Source: JBKCUK01 sp046318415
GTDB taxonomy: Bacteria; Pseudomonadota; Alphaproteobacteria; Caedimonadales; Caedimonadaceae
Length of the DNA: 60,414 nt
Direction: 5' to 3'
NCBI GenBank assembly: GCA_046318415.1
Contig: JBKCUK010000014.1
Span: 1 to 60,414, forward strand
The notes beneath the pieces are model-generated. The model saw only the letters and a list, made by a program, of their open reading frames with translations, was not told where the DNA came from and did no database searches. Within the stretch, counting starts at the first letter, position 1, and each line of letters opens with the position of its first letter. This document shows positions 1-10,554 of the stretch, one piece after another. A program made the position numbers and the translations under genes.

Positions 1-324
1 ACCTATTACCGCGCCAACCTTCCCGTTGAGATTTTTCAAGAGTATGACGTGTGGCGGCATATCCGCGATGCGGAAGGAACCGAAGGCTGGGTGCACCAAA
101 GTGTTCTCTCAGGAAAGCGCCATGTGATGGTCATGGGAACGGTGCAGGCCATTCGTGCTGAGCCTGATGAGCAGGCCAAGCCTGTGGCGCAACTTGAGCC
201 AGGGGTCATTGCAAAAATCCTGAAGTGTAATGAAGGCTATTGCCAGGTCCAAGTCCAGGGCTACAGTGGCTGGATTGGCAAGGAACATCTCTGGGGTGTC
301 TATGCTTCAGAGTTGATTAAATAG
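1..324 (+). CDS. SH3-like domain protein, 3' part
   Basis: The reading frame is open from the first base of the window, so the 5' end lies outside. The visible 107 residues carry two SH3_4-type bacterial SH3 repeats. The first includes the signature EGTEGWVHQSVLSG (about residues 25-38 of the visible part). The second ends in a YSGWIGKEHLWGVY segment. Such proteins are usually exported and are thought to bind peptidoglycan or other envelope ligands; the ligand here is unknown. The stop at 322-324 is followed by more than 700 bases without a convincing gene, so it is probably the last gene of its transcript. The family is clear; the function is general only. Confidence 0.8.
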   Translation, partial: TYYRANLPVEIFQEYDVWRHIRDAEGTEGWVHQSVLSGKRHVMVMGTVQAIRAEPDEQAKPVAQLEPGVIAKILKCNEGYCQVQVQGYSGWIGKEHLWGVYASELIK

Positions 325-1055
325 GCTCTTCACACCCCGGGAAAGCCTTCGAATAGCCCATTGCCATAAAAGAAAAATTCATTCTTTTTTCACGCCAAAT
401 CAATCGCTTATTGTTCTATCTTAACTTTTTAATTGACTTCACAACAAGATCTTTCTACCAATCGCTTTGTCGAAATGACAGCTGGGAGACTTTCAAGTCA
501 TCCCCGCAAGTCATCTTCAGCCCGCCCCTTGGTCTTGACCCCCAGGAGGCCTGAAGAAAAAACAATAACAGGTTGGTTTGTGTTAGGCGCAGCGCAGGAT
601 TTCTCTATCGAGCCTTCATCGTGCATGGCCTTTGAACCACTAAAATTTTTTGTGATGTCTTCGGATGCAGAGCGTCCGGGGGCAAAGCTAGATGGAATAA
701 ACATTGAAAAAGAGCGACGGCCCCTCTGAAACTTGGCGGTTTTCGGGGCCGTGGTTCAGGGGTTCTGAACGATGCAAGTATATCGACTTTCACCGGTCGT
801 GCAAAATTTTCTATGCACAGCGTTTTTTCGGGCGCGCCACTGTGTTTTTTGCCTCCCTTTTGTAAGAGCAAAAGCGCGCACGCCGCTGCTGGCCCATTAT
901 CCGTCGACAGACCCCAATCTATTTCATGTCTCTAACGCAAAGAAAATGCCTGACAAAACAAGCTATTACCTTTTAAAGGTTTGCCAATTTTAAAGTTTTC
1001 GCCAAATCAAGAGATCTATTTAATAAGTTTTAAAAAAGTTTTTAGGGAAATGACC
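325..1055. other. Long intergenic region upstream of cdiA
   Basis: No convincing gene is seen. Short open frames here have low-complexity, repeat-like translations and no ribosome binding sites. Two adjacent inverted repeats lie at 717-752 (ACGGCCCC pairing with GGGGCCGT across a 20-base loop) and 754-770 (GTTCAG pairing with CTGAAC). The last 100 bases are A+T-rich and probably contain the cdiA promoter. A weak candidate is TTCGCC at 998-1003, a 17-base spacer and TAATAA at 1021-1026. Confidence 0.5.
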
Positions 1056-4000
1056 ATGTTTAAAAAAGTATTCAACTGGTTTCTGATTTTAAATCATTTC
1101 TACATTTACAACGTCTATGCCAGCTTTCCTTTAGCAGAAGGCGAAATCATTGAAGTTCGAAAAGATGAGGCGAAGAATCAACTGACTTTGGCGGTGAGTA
1201 AACAAGATAAAAATCAAAATATAACGAAGCAGTACTCACACAGCTTTAATTTAACTGATCAGAATGGCAGCACGGGTTTTGATCTGAGGGGGGCTCGGTT
1301 TTTTGATAAAACATCGCCATTCGAACTCAAAGCCATCGAGAATGGCAAGCTCTTAACGCTCTCCTACCTGGAGCCCAGCACCCATCATAAATATAGCTTC
1401 CACATTGACCCCCAGGGGAATATCAGCACAGCTGTTAATGGCAGTCTAAAGGGTGACCGGAGCTTGCAGATCCGGACTACGGGGACATTTAAGCTCGGAA
1501 ATTCCCTATCTGCAAACCAATTATTGGTCTCTGCTGTGTCGATTCTTATTGATAAGAGGCTCGATTGCCAGCAGCTTAGCCTTTTTGCCGATCGCCTGAC
1601 GCCAGAGGATGATTTCCTTGGTGCACCTGCGCAACAGGGCTCATCAAGTTCCACTGATCTGCCGTCCCTCCAGTCGAAAACATCAAAAGCCCGCCGCGAT
1701 GCGCCCATCTTCTTTGGGCCCAGTAGTCATGTGCGCATTGGAGAAGCACTTCACGTTTCTTCAAGAACGCAGCCAAACGGTGCGGCGCACCCGGATCAAA
1801 AGTTCCTTGAAGTGCAGGGCTACATTGGAAATCTTGGGCCCTCAAAGGATTTTTTGATCGATCTTCACGGTGAGAACCTGTTGGTGACCAGTCGCGAGGG
1901 TGAGGTCAAGAATCCTGGTCAAATTTCGCACGTCTTCAGCGCAGGAAAGTTAACGGTTAAGAATGCGGGCCATGTGACCAACCATGCCGAGATTGTCGCA
2001 GATCAATTGAGCATGTCGGCGCTTTCGGTGCGCAACTATTTGGGGGCGTCGATCACGGCCAAGTCCGATCTTACGCTGAATCTCGGTGCCTACGATTCCT
2101 TCAATGGGGGACTCATTTCCGGTGGTCGAAGCGTTACCATTAATCACCGCGGTCAGTTCGTGAATTCAGGGCGCTTAGTGGTGAATAATAATGACTTTTC
2201 GATGCTCAATGGGACCACGGGGGGTCCCATTGGAATCTATATTAATGGCGTGCGGCAAGATACACATGATGCGCCGACATTCATTTGCGAGAAAAATGAT
2301 CAAATTGACGAAAACAACAAAAATCAGATCGAATCCAAAACATTTATTCGCGTGCAAGGACACAGCAAGTTCACCAATAGAGGCAATATTCGAGGGGGGA
2401 ATATCAGCCTTAATTCTGTTGATACAATTGAAAACGATGGCAATATCCTCGCCAAACTCAAATTTGCTGTGACTAATGTAAAAAGCGTCTTAAATGGCAG
2501 CTCCACTGCTGCTGGCTTGATTAAGGCTGCGTTCTTTAAAGGTCGACGTGTGAATGCGTTTGTGAACGGCAAGAACAGCGTCATAAGTGCCTTTAACTTT
2601 ATGCTCAAAAACCCTCTGAAGCAGCGACAGCAAATTTTGATCAACGAAGGCCTCTTCATGGTAAGAAACTGGCTTGAGTTGGATGTATTTTCCGTCAAGA
2701 ACTTAGGTACCCTCGAAGCCTTGGGGGCCATGATCTGGCACGGCAAGTTTTTGCGCAATGTGGCCACGCTTGCTGCTGGTAACCTCACCCTTGGTTCAGC
2801 GCTTGTGGACCCAAAAATGAAAGGCAAGCAAAAGTCGCTTCGCGGATCTGTGGAAAACGAGGGCGTTATAAACGCCGGTAGGGTCATTTTTCACGGTCTT
2901 TTTCATTTTAACAACCAGAACGAAGCAAACGTGGAGAATGCTGTTTCCGGCAGACTGATTCACTGGACCAGTGGGCGTCAATCCAAGGTTAATGTGGGCC
3001 GTTTTGACACTTTAGAAGTTGACACCCTCATCAATCATGGTCTGATGCGCAGCTACGACGACAGTATGATTATTGCGCATCGTCATTTCCACAATACGAA
3101 TCAGATTCAAAACTTAGCTCAGTTTTGGATTCTTTCTGGCAAGACGACGCTGGCACCGAATTCGGTTCTTTTTGGCCAAAACCATCTCTACCTGGCGACT
3201 TATCAGTTGCAGAATTATGGATCCATGGTGAGTCATCGGAAGCTTCATGTTGCCATTGAAAAACAGGATGGATACGAAGATTCCTTCAGTAATGGCTGTT
3301 TCTCCAGCAAGGGTGATCTGAGACTCTTTGTCGACGGCAACCTTTTGTTCATGCAAAAGCCTGTGCAGGCACCAGAGGCTCAACCCCCAGCAGCCGAGGC
3401 AAATGCTGGTGCTGCTGGGGAAATCAAGAATTACGTCGAAATGCACGCCAAAGGCAATGTGACCATCGCGGGTGCTGGTCAAGTGTCGGGCGACGGCAAA
3501 ATTCATGCGCAAAAAGATGTGCTGATTGCGGCGGATCTCATGACCTCAGGCATCATTTCCGGTACTAAGGTCCATGTTGATGGCGAGGCCGCAACCAAGC
3601 GTGAGCTTAGGGTGCTTGATCAGGGCGAAATCTTGGCAAAAGAAGAACTCTCGGTCAAAGATATGGCATTGCTCGAGAATGAGGGCATCCTGCAAGCGCA
3701 GGGTGAGGTGGGCATCGAGGCTGAAAAGCTTATCAATGCCAAAAAAGGCGTGATCGAGTCGACCACGGACCGTGTCGAACTCTCAATCGATGCGGGACAG
3801 AATCTCGGCATGATCGAGGCCACTGATTCAATTCTGTTGCGCATCAGGGACAAATTTGATCTTGCGGGTTCTGTGGTCGCCGATGAAGGTATTGCCATCG
3901 AAGGCGAGGAGAATGGCCGCAGCAAGATCACCTTAAATGGGGAGCTTGAGGCGAAAAAAGGCCTTGCTTTCAAGGATATCCAAAAACTTGATCAGTCCGC

Positions 4001-7000
4001 CACTGCCACGGCGGCAGCCGATGAAAACATCACCCTCCATAACGTTGCGAACCTGATGCTTGCCGGGAAAATGCAAGCCGGGTCTAACCTGACTGCCACC
4101 GGCGCCATGGAAAGCATAACCATTAGTAAAGACGCCGAGGTTCTGGCCGGTGATAAGCTTAAGATGGGTGTCGGCGCGCAAAAGGTGGCATACATCGAGA
4201 ATCATGGATTCACGACGGGCCTCCATGCTGTCGAGATTGGGGCGAAAACCTTCGTCAATGGAGAGACCGGATCCATCCAAGCCGGTCATGTGAAAAAAGA
4301 TCAAAAACTGAATCCTAAGACCCAGAAGGAAGAATCTGAAACCCGCACAGCAGGTGAAGGAAAAATGCTGCTGGCCGTTGATGAAGGCCGCAATGAGGGT
4401 TGGATTACGGGCGGCAACTACGTCCAAATGAACGTAAAGGGGCTATTTACCAATAAGGCCAAGATCCATTCCCATGAAGAGTCCACTGTGATGGGCCTCT
4501 CACCGGATGCAAGGCTTCACAATGTGGGCGAGGAAGCCGAGCTCATCAGTAACGGCCGCCTTGTGTTTCAAAAGGCAGGCGACCAAAGCGGCCTGAGTGT
4601 TGTCACCCAAGATAAAAGTAAGCTGATGGCAGGGACAACCATCGACTTCCAATCAGGCGCGGTTCTCGAAAATGGCGCGCTGACCCAAGCTGCTCATCAA
4701 ATCAAGCTGTCGCAAACCCATTTACAGAATGTGGGTGCCTTGGCGGCCCTGGGCGATGAAACGTCGCCAGCCCATGGCATTGTCATGCCCCATCTGACCC
4801 ATCTGGACAATGCGGCGAATGGTGCGATCGTCAGCAAAAGCACGGTCCACATGCCAAGCCTGACGTCCTTTAAAAGCGCTGGCCTTCTGGATCAGGCAAG
4901 CGACATCAAGCTTGGCAACTTAAACGAACTTGCCTTAAGCGGCGGTGCGCTCCTTTCAGCCAATGGTGGCATCAGTATTGATCATCAAGCGGGCGTGGAC
5001 AGTTATGCTGCAATCTTAGCACCTGGAAAAATCAGCCTGACCGGCGGCGTGGTGCATCTGCATGAGCCCGTTATCAGTGAAACGGGTGATGTGGCCGTCA
5101 AAGCCAGTGATTTTGCGAATTTTGAGAAGCTTTCTGGCGTGAATGTCAATATCTCGGCACCCCAGGGTGAGATCTTCAACCAGGGCGTGATTAGGGCGCA
5201 AGAGACAGCATTCCTGGAAGCATCCAGGTTTGCACTTGAAAAAGAGCAAGACGGTGCGACGGACGGTGAAAAGCGTGGCGTTGAGGCCAAGACTGTGCAC
5301 TTGAAAAGTGGTGATCGACTCTATCTCAGTGCGGCTGTGGTGGGTGTTAATCCCTTGCAAACTCTGCACCTGGAGTCCAGCGCTCTGAACGTGATGGATG
5401 CGCTATCCTTTCCCATCAACTTGACCCTGACGGGCCCCTTGTACAAGAACAATGCCTTCATAGCCCAGCGGGATCTGACCCTCGATGTTCCCGGTGATTT
5501 TCACAATAGTCACGACCTCTTGTGTGGGGGAGATCTGCGGCTGAAAACCAGTGGCTCGTTGGTCAATGGCAGCCTGATACATGGCCATAAGCTGGTGGAT
5601 ATCGATACAGATGGGAATACGGACAATCACCGCGAGATCAGTGCCAAGGGTGAGCTGAAAATCAATGCGAAACAGAACGTTATCAACTACAAGAATACCC
5701 TGTTAGCCGCCGGAACCCATCTGGATGTTGAGGTCGGTGATCTACTGCATAATTATGTTGGCACCATCCGCTCGGCTGGGACCATGAGGTTGAAGGGTAA
5801 TCAGTTGTATAATATGTGGGATGGAAAATATCGAGTTCAGTTGCAAGTTCCGCATCCAAAGGAGCAGAGACATTCGATCGAGTTCGCTTATTCTCAACCG
5901 CATGAAATTGCAAATATTACCTGCCAAAACAACGGCTATCTTGATTTCAACCACATTTATTCTGAATCAGGAAATATCGTTTCATGCGCGGGCAATTTAA
6001 CGATTCGTCATGGCATTTTCGACCTTATATCGAATTACCTTGAAGACGTAAACTCGGGCCGCACAGTGCGCAAATGTGGCCATTCGGAAAGAAAAGAAAC
6101 AGGGAATCCAAAATGGGTCGAGACATGGGATCACCATATTATCCGTACTCCAAAGGATGCTCTTTTATCTGCAGGAAAATCTATTATCCTCAATGGTGTG
6201 TCCTATGGGAGCCAACACGTGCCCGGGTTCCACTCCACTGGCATTATCCGGGCCAATCAGGGCATCCAGGGTCATGTGGATCTGATTGATGTCCGAGGGA
6301 TTACGCCGGGGGCGATGCCGCTGGCCCGTTTTGAGCAGCCGCTGTTGATCAACTTGATGAAGGAGCTGCGGCATGTGGGTGAGGGTTATAGCTTGCGCTA
6401 TAATGCCGATCCCAAATCGTCGACGGTTATTTCGTCGGTGTTGCCGGTGAATATGCAGTCATTGCTCCTCAATCGAGCCCTGCCCAGCCTATCTGCGGGC
6501 GAGCGGTTAAGGTGGTTGGATGACCAGCCTGGTCCACGGGTGGCGCGTGAGCGGTTTGGCCATTTTAGCGTGCTGTTGAGGAACGTCACCCGCTTGGGCA
6601 CCCATCCCTTTGAGTTCGAAGGTTGGACCCACGTCCCTGTTGCGTATTTGACCGGACGGACTGGGCACACCCCCCATACGGTTCTGAATCTCTCAAGGGA
6701 CCCGGTTACGGGTGCCTTCAGGCACATCGTGCAGTATCCGGTTATCGGTACCGAACAGCTGAACGAAGATTTGCCGATTCTGCTGTCGCCCATTGAACTG
6801 TCGGAGGTCGTGGTCGAAGCCTTGCTGAAGTATATCGGTGCCACAACCCTTTATGGCAACATCACCAATCCGCTGCAGCTGGTGGCTGCGTTGCACGCGA
6901 GTGGGCTCAACTTAGCTGGTCTTGCAAAGGGGAGGCAGCCCGTTGATTACCCCGCGCTGGGCGTCTATTTGGATCGCAATCAGCCCAGGCCCGACTTATT

Positions 7001-10000
7001 GCGGTTGGATGCGGCTGTGGAAGAAGCGGTGCAAGAGGATGGGTCCCTCTTGTCGGCCGAGCTTTCGAGAGCCCTTGCCGAGGAAAAAGTTGTCGTGGGC
7101 AGTGCCGACGACCCTGAGGAGCTGCGTCGCAAGTACCAGATGCTGCATCCAGACATGATCCACAACAGCCAGGATGCGTTCTTGTTCTATGAACCCGTGA
7201 AGATCCAGGAAAAGCGCCAATTAGTGCCCCATCTCCATGTCTCGAAAGAGGGGCGGAATCAGTTTGCCCAGCGTCGTCAGGTGACGTTGCTGGCGCCTGA
7301 AGTCAATTTGGAGGGTCTTCAGATCCTCATGTCAGGAGCCCAGGTGCAGGCTGTGAATGCAAACCTTGAGTCCAAAGGCGACACGTCCTTGGAAGCTGTG
7401 GATGTCAAAGTCCAAAACGAGCTTAACCTGAAGGCGGGCGGCAATACGTGGATCACTGGTCGTCACACGGCCAAGGGCTTTATTAGGTCCACCCTGTCGG
7501 GCTATGAGCTGAAGGCCGAAGCGGGCGGCAAGATCGTTCATGCCGGGGTCGATCACGACTGGTGGGAAGCGATGATCGTGGGCCAGGATGGCGTTCAATT
7601 CCTGGGGTATCAAGAGGTTGAAACCCATGAAAGCCATCATAAAAAGGGCAAGAGGGAACGCGTCATGCTAGAGCAGATCCTTCGCCAGATGAGGGACAAC
7701 TTAACGTTGCGCGGAGAGCGGTCCAGCCTCATCGACGGTGGTTCGGGCGAGAGCATTCTGCTTGGCACCAACATTCAAAACCGGGTTCCGGTGACGATGC
7801 GGGTTCGTGCGGGGGGTGTTCTGGATCTTCTGGATGCCGAGACCATTGTCTATCAGCAAGAGACAAAGGTGACGAAGCATACGACCAACACCAAGGTGAA
7901 GACCACCCGCCGCGAGGATCATTATTTTCAGCCGATGACGGCCACGGGCGGCGTGGTGTTTGACATTGCACCGGGTGCGCAGGTGGATCTCAAATTGCAT
8001 GCCAGAAAGCACACGCACCTGTCTCAGGTTCTGGATCGCATGGCGCAAGATCCGGCCACGTCTTGGGTGGCGCAGCTGCGGGGTCATCCGGCCGTGGACT
8101 TTGAGCTTTTGGAAGAGGTGCACAAGCATCGCAGCAAGACCAAGCGCAGCTTGTCGCCGGCGGCCTCGTTTGTGTTGAGCCTTGCCATATCGCTGGCGGT
8201 GCCGGGTCCCGGTTGGGCTGGGTCCACGTGGTACACACAAGCGTTGGCGGCTGCGGGTAATACGGCGGTGAAGGGCTTGGTGGCTTCGGCGGGCGTTGCG
8301 GTTGCCAACAACAGCCTTAATGGCAAGCTGGACCTCAAGGGGGCTTGGCGTCAGCTGGCCAGCCAGGACAACATCTGCAGTCTGGCCATCAATGCGGTTA
8401 GTGCGGGTGTTCTGGGTGGCGCTGGAATTCTCCCTCCCACGGGCGGTGATTTCCTCCAGTCCCTCAAGTATGCAGCGGCGCAAAATGCGGTGGGTACCAC
8501 GCTGAATGTGGCCCTACAGCGCACTGAGTTGAAGGACGCGCTGCGGAGCCTGCCGCTCAACATCGCGACCCAGACATTGGCCATGTATGGTGCCGGCTTG
8601 ATTGGTGAAGCGCGGGCCGAGTTCGTGACCGACCAGATGGGTGGCGAGGTGGCGGCGGGCGCAGAAGGAGGTGAGGGATCCTCTTCATCCAGCTCCACTT
8701 CGACCAGCAGCAAGTCGGTGTTGCCGCCTTTGGACGCTGTGTCCCACAAGGTGGCCCATGGGTTGCTGGCGGGTAGCATTCAGGCGCTTCGGGGTGGCAA
8801 TCAAGAGGCGATTCTGACGGCTGCGGGCGCTGCCATGGCGGCGGAGGCTATGGCGGAATTGCTGCAGGGGGACCCCCGTGACTTTATGAAGCGAAAGGCT
8901 GAAGAAGCTGCGGCCGAAGGTCGTCAGTTGACGCAAGAGGAGTTTGCCGAGGCTTGGCAAGAGCGATTGCAAGAGTCGGCGAACATTGCCAAGTTTGCGT
9001 CGGCCAGCACGGCCTTGTTCTTCAGGCAGGATCCTGCTGTGGCTTTTGAGGCTGCGGATAACGCCATTGACCATAACTTAGTCCCTGCAGTCATTATGAT
9101 TGGGATGGCGGCGTGGAGTGCCTATGATATTCTGCAGGCGTATCGCGAGGGCGGCCCTGAGGCGGCGCTGAAGCAAGCTGGGTATGAGGGCTTTTTGCTG
9201 GCAAGTGGTGCGTGCGCGGGTAAACTTGCCTTCAAGATTGGCGCAAAAACCATTGTTGGTGCGGAAGCGGCGTGGGTAGCGCTGTGCGGCGAGTATCCGG
9301 TGCTGAATAAGCTGGCGCAGAAGTTGGCGCCGTATGTGGAGAAGGCGCTGGCTGCGGCTGAGGAGTTGAGCGCGAAAGGCGAAAAGCTGGCGGCTGAGGC
9401 GGTTGAGTCTGCGCTAAAGACCGACATGGGTCAGGCGGTGGCCAAGGCAGCTACCCAGTTCGAGGCCAAGGCCATCGCCGTGGGCGAAAAGGTCGTGGAG
9501 TCGGCAGCCAAGAGCGAACTGGGCCAGGCTGTGATCAAGGCGGCTGCGAAGGTGGAAGCTGCGGCTGCGCAAGTAACTGCAGCCGGTGAAGCCAAGCTGG
9601 CGAAACTTACAGGCGGCAACGGCACTAAGGCTTCAGCCCGCAGCAGCGCCAAAGGCAAGGAAAAAGCGACGGATGACGGTGGATTCAGTTCGAGCCGCGG
9701 TGTTTGGGAGCAGGGCCCTGCTGTTCGCGGTGAGATTATCGAGAAGAAACTGGGACAGAACTTACATCAGAACTTTCCTGTTATTGATAAGTTCACTGAC
9801 GGAACAGTGACCAGTATTAAGAGCCTTGATTTGATGGCACCCACATACTTAAATGCGGGCAAACTCGAGCGAACTCTTAAAGGCTATGTCAATAAAGTTG
9901 CTAAATTTGAGGGCGGAGAACTCGCAACTAGAGTGATTACCCCTGATATGATCCAAAAGAGAGCTCTGGAGCTGGCAGTTCCTTTTAAAGGTAACAGCGT

Positions 10001-10079
10001 GCAGCAATCTGTTCTCAAAAAGATGGAAAGTTACGCTGAATCTCAAGGTGTTGTTCTTAAGGTAATTATTACTAAATGA
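1056..10079 (+). CDS. cdiA: CdiA-like giant filamentous hemagglutinin with C-terminal endonuclease toxin
   Basis: This 3007-residue protein is predicted to be exported and to deliver its C-terminal toxin to neighbouring cells. The start at 1056 is chosen because AGGGA at 1044-1048 lies 7 bases upstream; earlier in-frame starts lack a site. It begins with a signal-peptide-like segment ending about NVYA. About 1700 residues of beta-helix-like repeats follow. A non-repetitive region sits at about 1750-2050, then hemagglutinin-type repeats, then a DUF637-like region (about 2330-2510, with SLSPAASFVLSLAIS). An Ala/Lys/Glu-rich helical linker ends in KGKEKATDDGG. The last 130 residues match the CdiA_C endonuclease toxin family (GEIIEKKLGQNL, NFPVIDKF, TSIKSLDL), suggesting a PD-(D/E)XK-like nuclease. 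No canonical TPS secretion domain or CdiB partner is visible. Immunity follows 9 bases downstream. Confidence 0.85.
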   Translation: MFKKVFNWFLILNHFYIYNVYASFPLAEGEIIEVRKDEAKNQLTLAVSKQDKNQNITKQYSHSFNLTDQNGSTGFDLRGARFFDKTSPFELKAIENGKLLTLSYLEPSTHHKYSFHIDPQGNISTAVNGSLKGDRSLQIRTTGTFKLGNSLSANQLLVSAVSILIDKRLDCQQLSLFADRLTPEDDFLGAPAQQGSSSSTDLPSLQSKTSKARRDAPIFFGPSSHVRIGEALHVSSRTQPNGAAHPDQKFLEVQGYIGNLGPSKDFLIDLHGENLLVTSREGEVKNPGQISHVFSAGKLTVKNAGHVTNHAEIVADQLSMSALSVRNYLGASITAKSDLTLNLGAYDSFNGGLISGGRSVTINHRGQFVNSGRLVVNNNDFSMLNGTTGGPIGIYINGVRQDTHDAPTFICEKNDQIDENNKNQIESKTFIRVQGHSKFTNRGNIRGGNISLNSVDTIENDGNILAKLKFAVTNVKSVLNGSSTAAGLIKAAFFKGRRVNAFVNGKNSVISAFNFMLKNPLKQRQQILINEGLFMVRNWLELDVFSVKNLGTLEALGAMIWHGKFLRNVATLAAGNLTLGSALVDPKMKGKQKSLRGSVENEGVINAGRVIFHGLFHFNNQNEANVENAVSGRLIHWTSGRQSKVNVGRFDTLEVDTLINHGLMRSYDDSMIIAHRHFHNTNQIQNLAQFWILSGKTTLAPNSVLFGQNHLYLATYQLQNYGSMVSHRKLHVAIEKQDGYEDSFSNGCFSSKGDLRLFVDGNLLFMQKPVQAPEAQPPAAEANAGAAGEIKNYVEMHAKGNVTIAGAGQVSGDGKIHAQKDVLIAADLMTSGIISGTKVHVDGEAATKRELRVLDQGEILAKEELSVKDMALLENEGILQAQGEVGIEAEKLINAKKGVIESTTDRVELSIDAGQNLGMIEATDSILLRIRDKFDLAGSVVADEGIAIEGEENGRSKITLNGELEAKKGLAFKDIQKLDQSATATAAADENITLHNVANLMLAGKMQAGSNLTATGAMESITISKDAEVLAGDKLKMGVGAQKVAYIENHGFTTGLHAVEIGAKTFVNGETGSIQAGHVKKDQKLNPKTQKEESETRTAGEGKMLLAVDEGRNEGWITGGNYVQMNVKGLFTNKAKIHSHEESTVMGLSPDARLHNVGEEAELISNGRLVFQKAGDQSGLSVVTQDKSKLMAGTTIDFQSGAVLENGALTQAAHQIKLSQTHLQNVGALAALGDETSPAHGIVMPHLTHLDNAANGAIVSKSTVHMPSLTSFKSAGLLDQASDIKLGNLNELALSGGALLSANGGISIDHQAGVDSYAAILAPGKISLTGGVVHLHEPVISETGDVAVKASDFANFEKLSGVNVNISAPQGEIFNQGVIRAQETAFLEASRFALEKEQDGATDGEKRGVEAKTVHLKSGDRLYLSAAVVGVNPLQTLHLESSALNVMDALSFPINLTLTGPLYKNNAFIAQRDLTLDVPGDFHNSHDLLCGGDLRLKTSGSLVNGSLIHGHKLVDIDTDGNTDNHREISAKGELKINAKQNVINYKNTLLAAGTHLDVEVGDLLHNYVGTIRSAGTMRLKGNQLYNMWDGKYRVQLQVPHPKEQRHSIEFAYSQPHEIANITCQNNGYLDFNHIYSESGNIVSCAGNLTIRHGIFDLISNYLEDVNSGRTVRKCGHSERKETGNPKWVETWDHHIIRTPKDALLSAGKSIILNGVSYGSQHVPGFHSTGIIRANQGIQGHVDLIDVRGITPGAMPLARFEQPLLINLMKELRHVGEGYSLRYNADPKSSTVISSVLPVNMQSLLLNRALPSLSAGERLRWLDDQPGPRVARERFGHFSVLLRNVTRLGTHPFEFEGWTHVPVAYLTGRTGHTPHTVLNLSRDPVTGAFRHIVQYPVIGTEQLNEDLPILLSPIELSEVVVEALLKYIGATTLYGNITNPLQLVAALHASGLNLAGLAKGRQPVDYPALGVYLDRNQPRPDLLRLDAAVEEAVQEDGSLLSAELSRALAEEKVVVGSADDPEELRRKYQMLHPDMIHNSQDAFLFYEPVKIQEKRQLVPHLHVSKEGRNQFAQRRQVTLLAPEVNLEGLQILMSGAQVQAVNANLESKGDTSLEAVDVKVQNELNLKAGGNTWITGRHTAKGFIRSTLSGYELKAEAGGKIVHAGVDHDWWEAMIVGQDGVQFLGYQEVETHESHHKKGKRERVMLEQILRQMRDNLTLRGERSSLIDGGSGESILLGTNIQNRVPVTMRVRAGGVLDLLDAETIVYQQETKVTKHTTNTKVKTTRREDHYFQPMTATGGVVFDIAPGAQVDLKLHARKHTHLSQVLDRMAQDPATSWVAQLRGHPAVDFELLEEVHKHRSKTKRSLSPAASFVLSLAISLAVPGPGWAGSTWYTQALAAAGNTAVKGLVASAGVAVANNSLNGKLDLKGAWRQLASQDNICSLAINAVSAGVLGGAGILPPTGGDFLQSLKYAAAQNAVGTTLNVALQRTELKDALRSLPLNIATQTLAMYGAGLIGEARAEFVTDQMGGEVAAGAEGGEGSSSSSSTSTSSKSVLPPLDAVSHKVAHGLLAGSIQALRGGNQEAILTAAGAAMAAEAMAELLQGDPRDFMKRKAEEAAAEGRQLTQEEFAEAWQERLQESANIAKFASASTALFFRQDPAVAFEAADNAIDHNLVPAVIMIGMAAWSAYDILQAYREGGPEAALKQAGYEGFLLASGACAGKLAFKIGAKTIVGAEAAWVALCGEYPVLNKLAQKLAPYVEKALAAAEELSAKGEKLAAEAVESALKTDMGQAVAKAATQFEAKAIAVGEKVVESAAKSELGQAVIKAAAKVEAAAAQVTAAGEAKLAKLTGGNGTKASARSSAKGKEKATDDGGFSSSRGVWEQGPAVRGEIIEKKLGQNLHQNFPVIDKFTDGTVTSIKSLDLMAPTYLNAGKLERTLKGYVNKVAKFEGGELATRVITPDMIQKRALELAVPFKGNSVQQSVLKKMESYAESQGVVLKVIITK

Positions 10080-10088
10080 GGGGAATAA

Positions 10089-10538
10089 ATGTATATAAGG
10101 GCGGTTGTTCATTTGTATAAAAATAAAACATATGCACAGGTGTATTCAAAAACTGCTGTAGGAATGTTGAGCTTAGATGGTGACGTATTGAGTGCTGATG
10201 AAAATGATCTGAAATCTATTGGAGATTCACTGCTGGAGACATTTAAAAGCTACAGAGATGGTATTCCTCATCATGTTGAATGGCGCGATGGCCCAGAGAA
10301 AGATAAAATGTTGGAGGCAACGAAATGTAAGACGTGGAATGAATTGATGAAAAAATCAAAAAGAATAGGAGCGGTTATTCAAAAAGATGGTGTAATTATA
10401 CTTACTCCTAAATTTTTTGGCGGCACCTCAGGTCCAAACAAGGGTTACCATGACCTGAAAAATAAGGAGATCATTTCTTCCTCTGAGTCCGAGGAACTTG
10501 GTCGCAATGTTATGAAGGCATTGGAGTTGTGTGAGTAA
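10089..10538 (+). CDS. cdiI: Cognate CDI immunity protein
   Basis: This 149-residue soluble protein has no signal peptide. Its position directly after the toxin-bearing 3' end of cdiA (9 bases, GAGGGGAATAA before the ATG) identifies it as the immunity protein that would neutralise the endonuclease toxin in the producing cell. I do not recognise the family. It is rich in Lys/Glu/Ser, with a FFGGTSGPNKGYHDL segment near the C-terminus. It is more A+T-rich than the conserved part of cdiA, as is typical for horizontally exchanged toxin/immunity tips. The role rests on context, not homology. Confidence 0.75.
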   Translation: MYIRAVVHLYKNKTYAQVYSKTAVGMLSLDGDVLSADENDLKSIGDSLLETFKSYRDGIPHHVEWRDGPEKDKMLEATKCKTWNELMKKSKRIGAVIQKDGVIILTPKFFGGTSGPNKGYHDLKNKEIISSSESEELGRNVMKALELCE

Positions 10539-10554
10539 ACTTTGCACAATATTG

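Noticed and set aside
433..993. Several short open frames on both strands upstream of cdiA
   Set aside because: They lack ribosome binding sites, overlap each other and have repeat-like, non-protein composition.
7701..8483. Long minus-strand frame inside cdiA
   Set aside because: It is the antisense shadow of the conserved DUF637 region, rich in Arg/His, with no start signal. A similar shadow occurs in orphan module 2.
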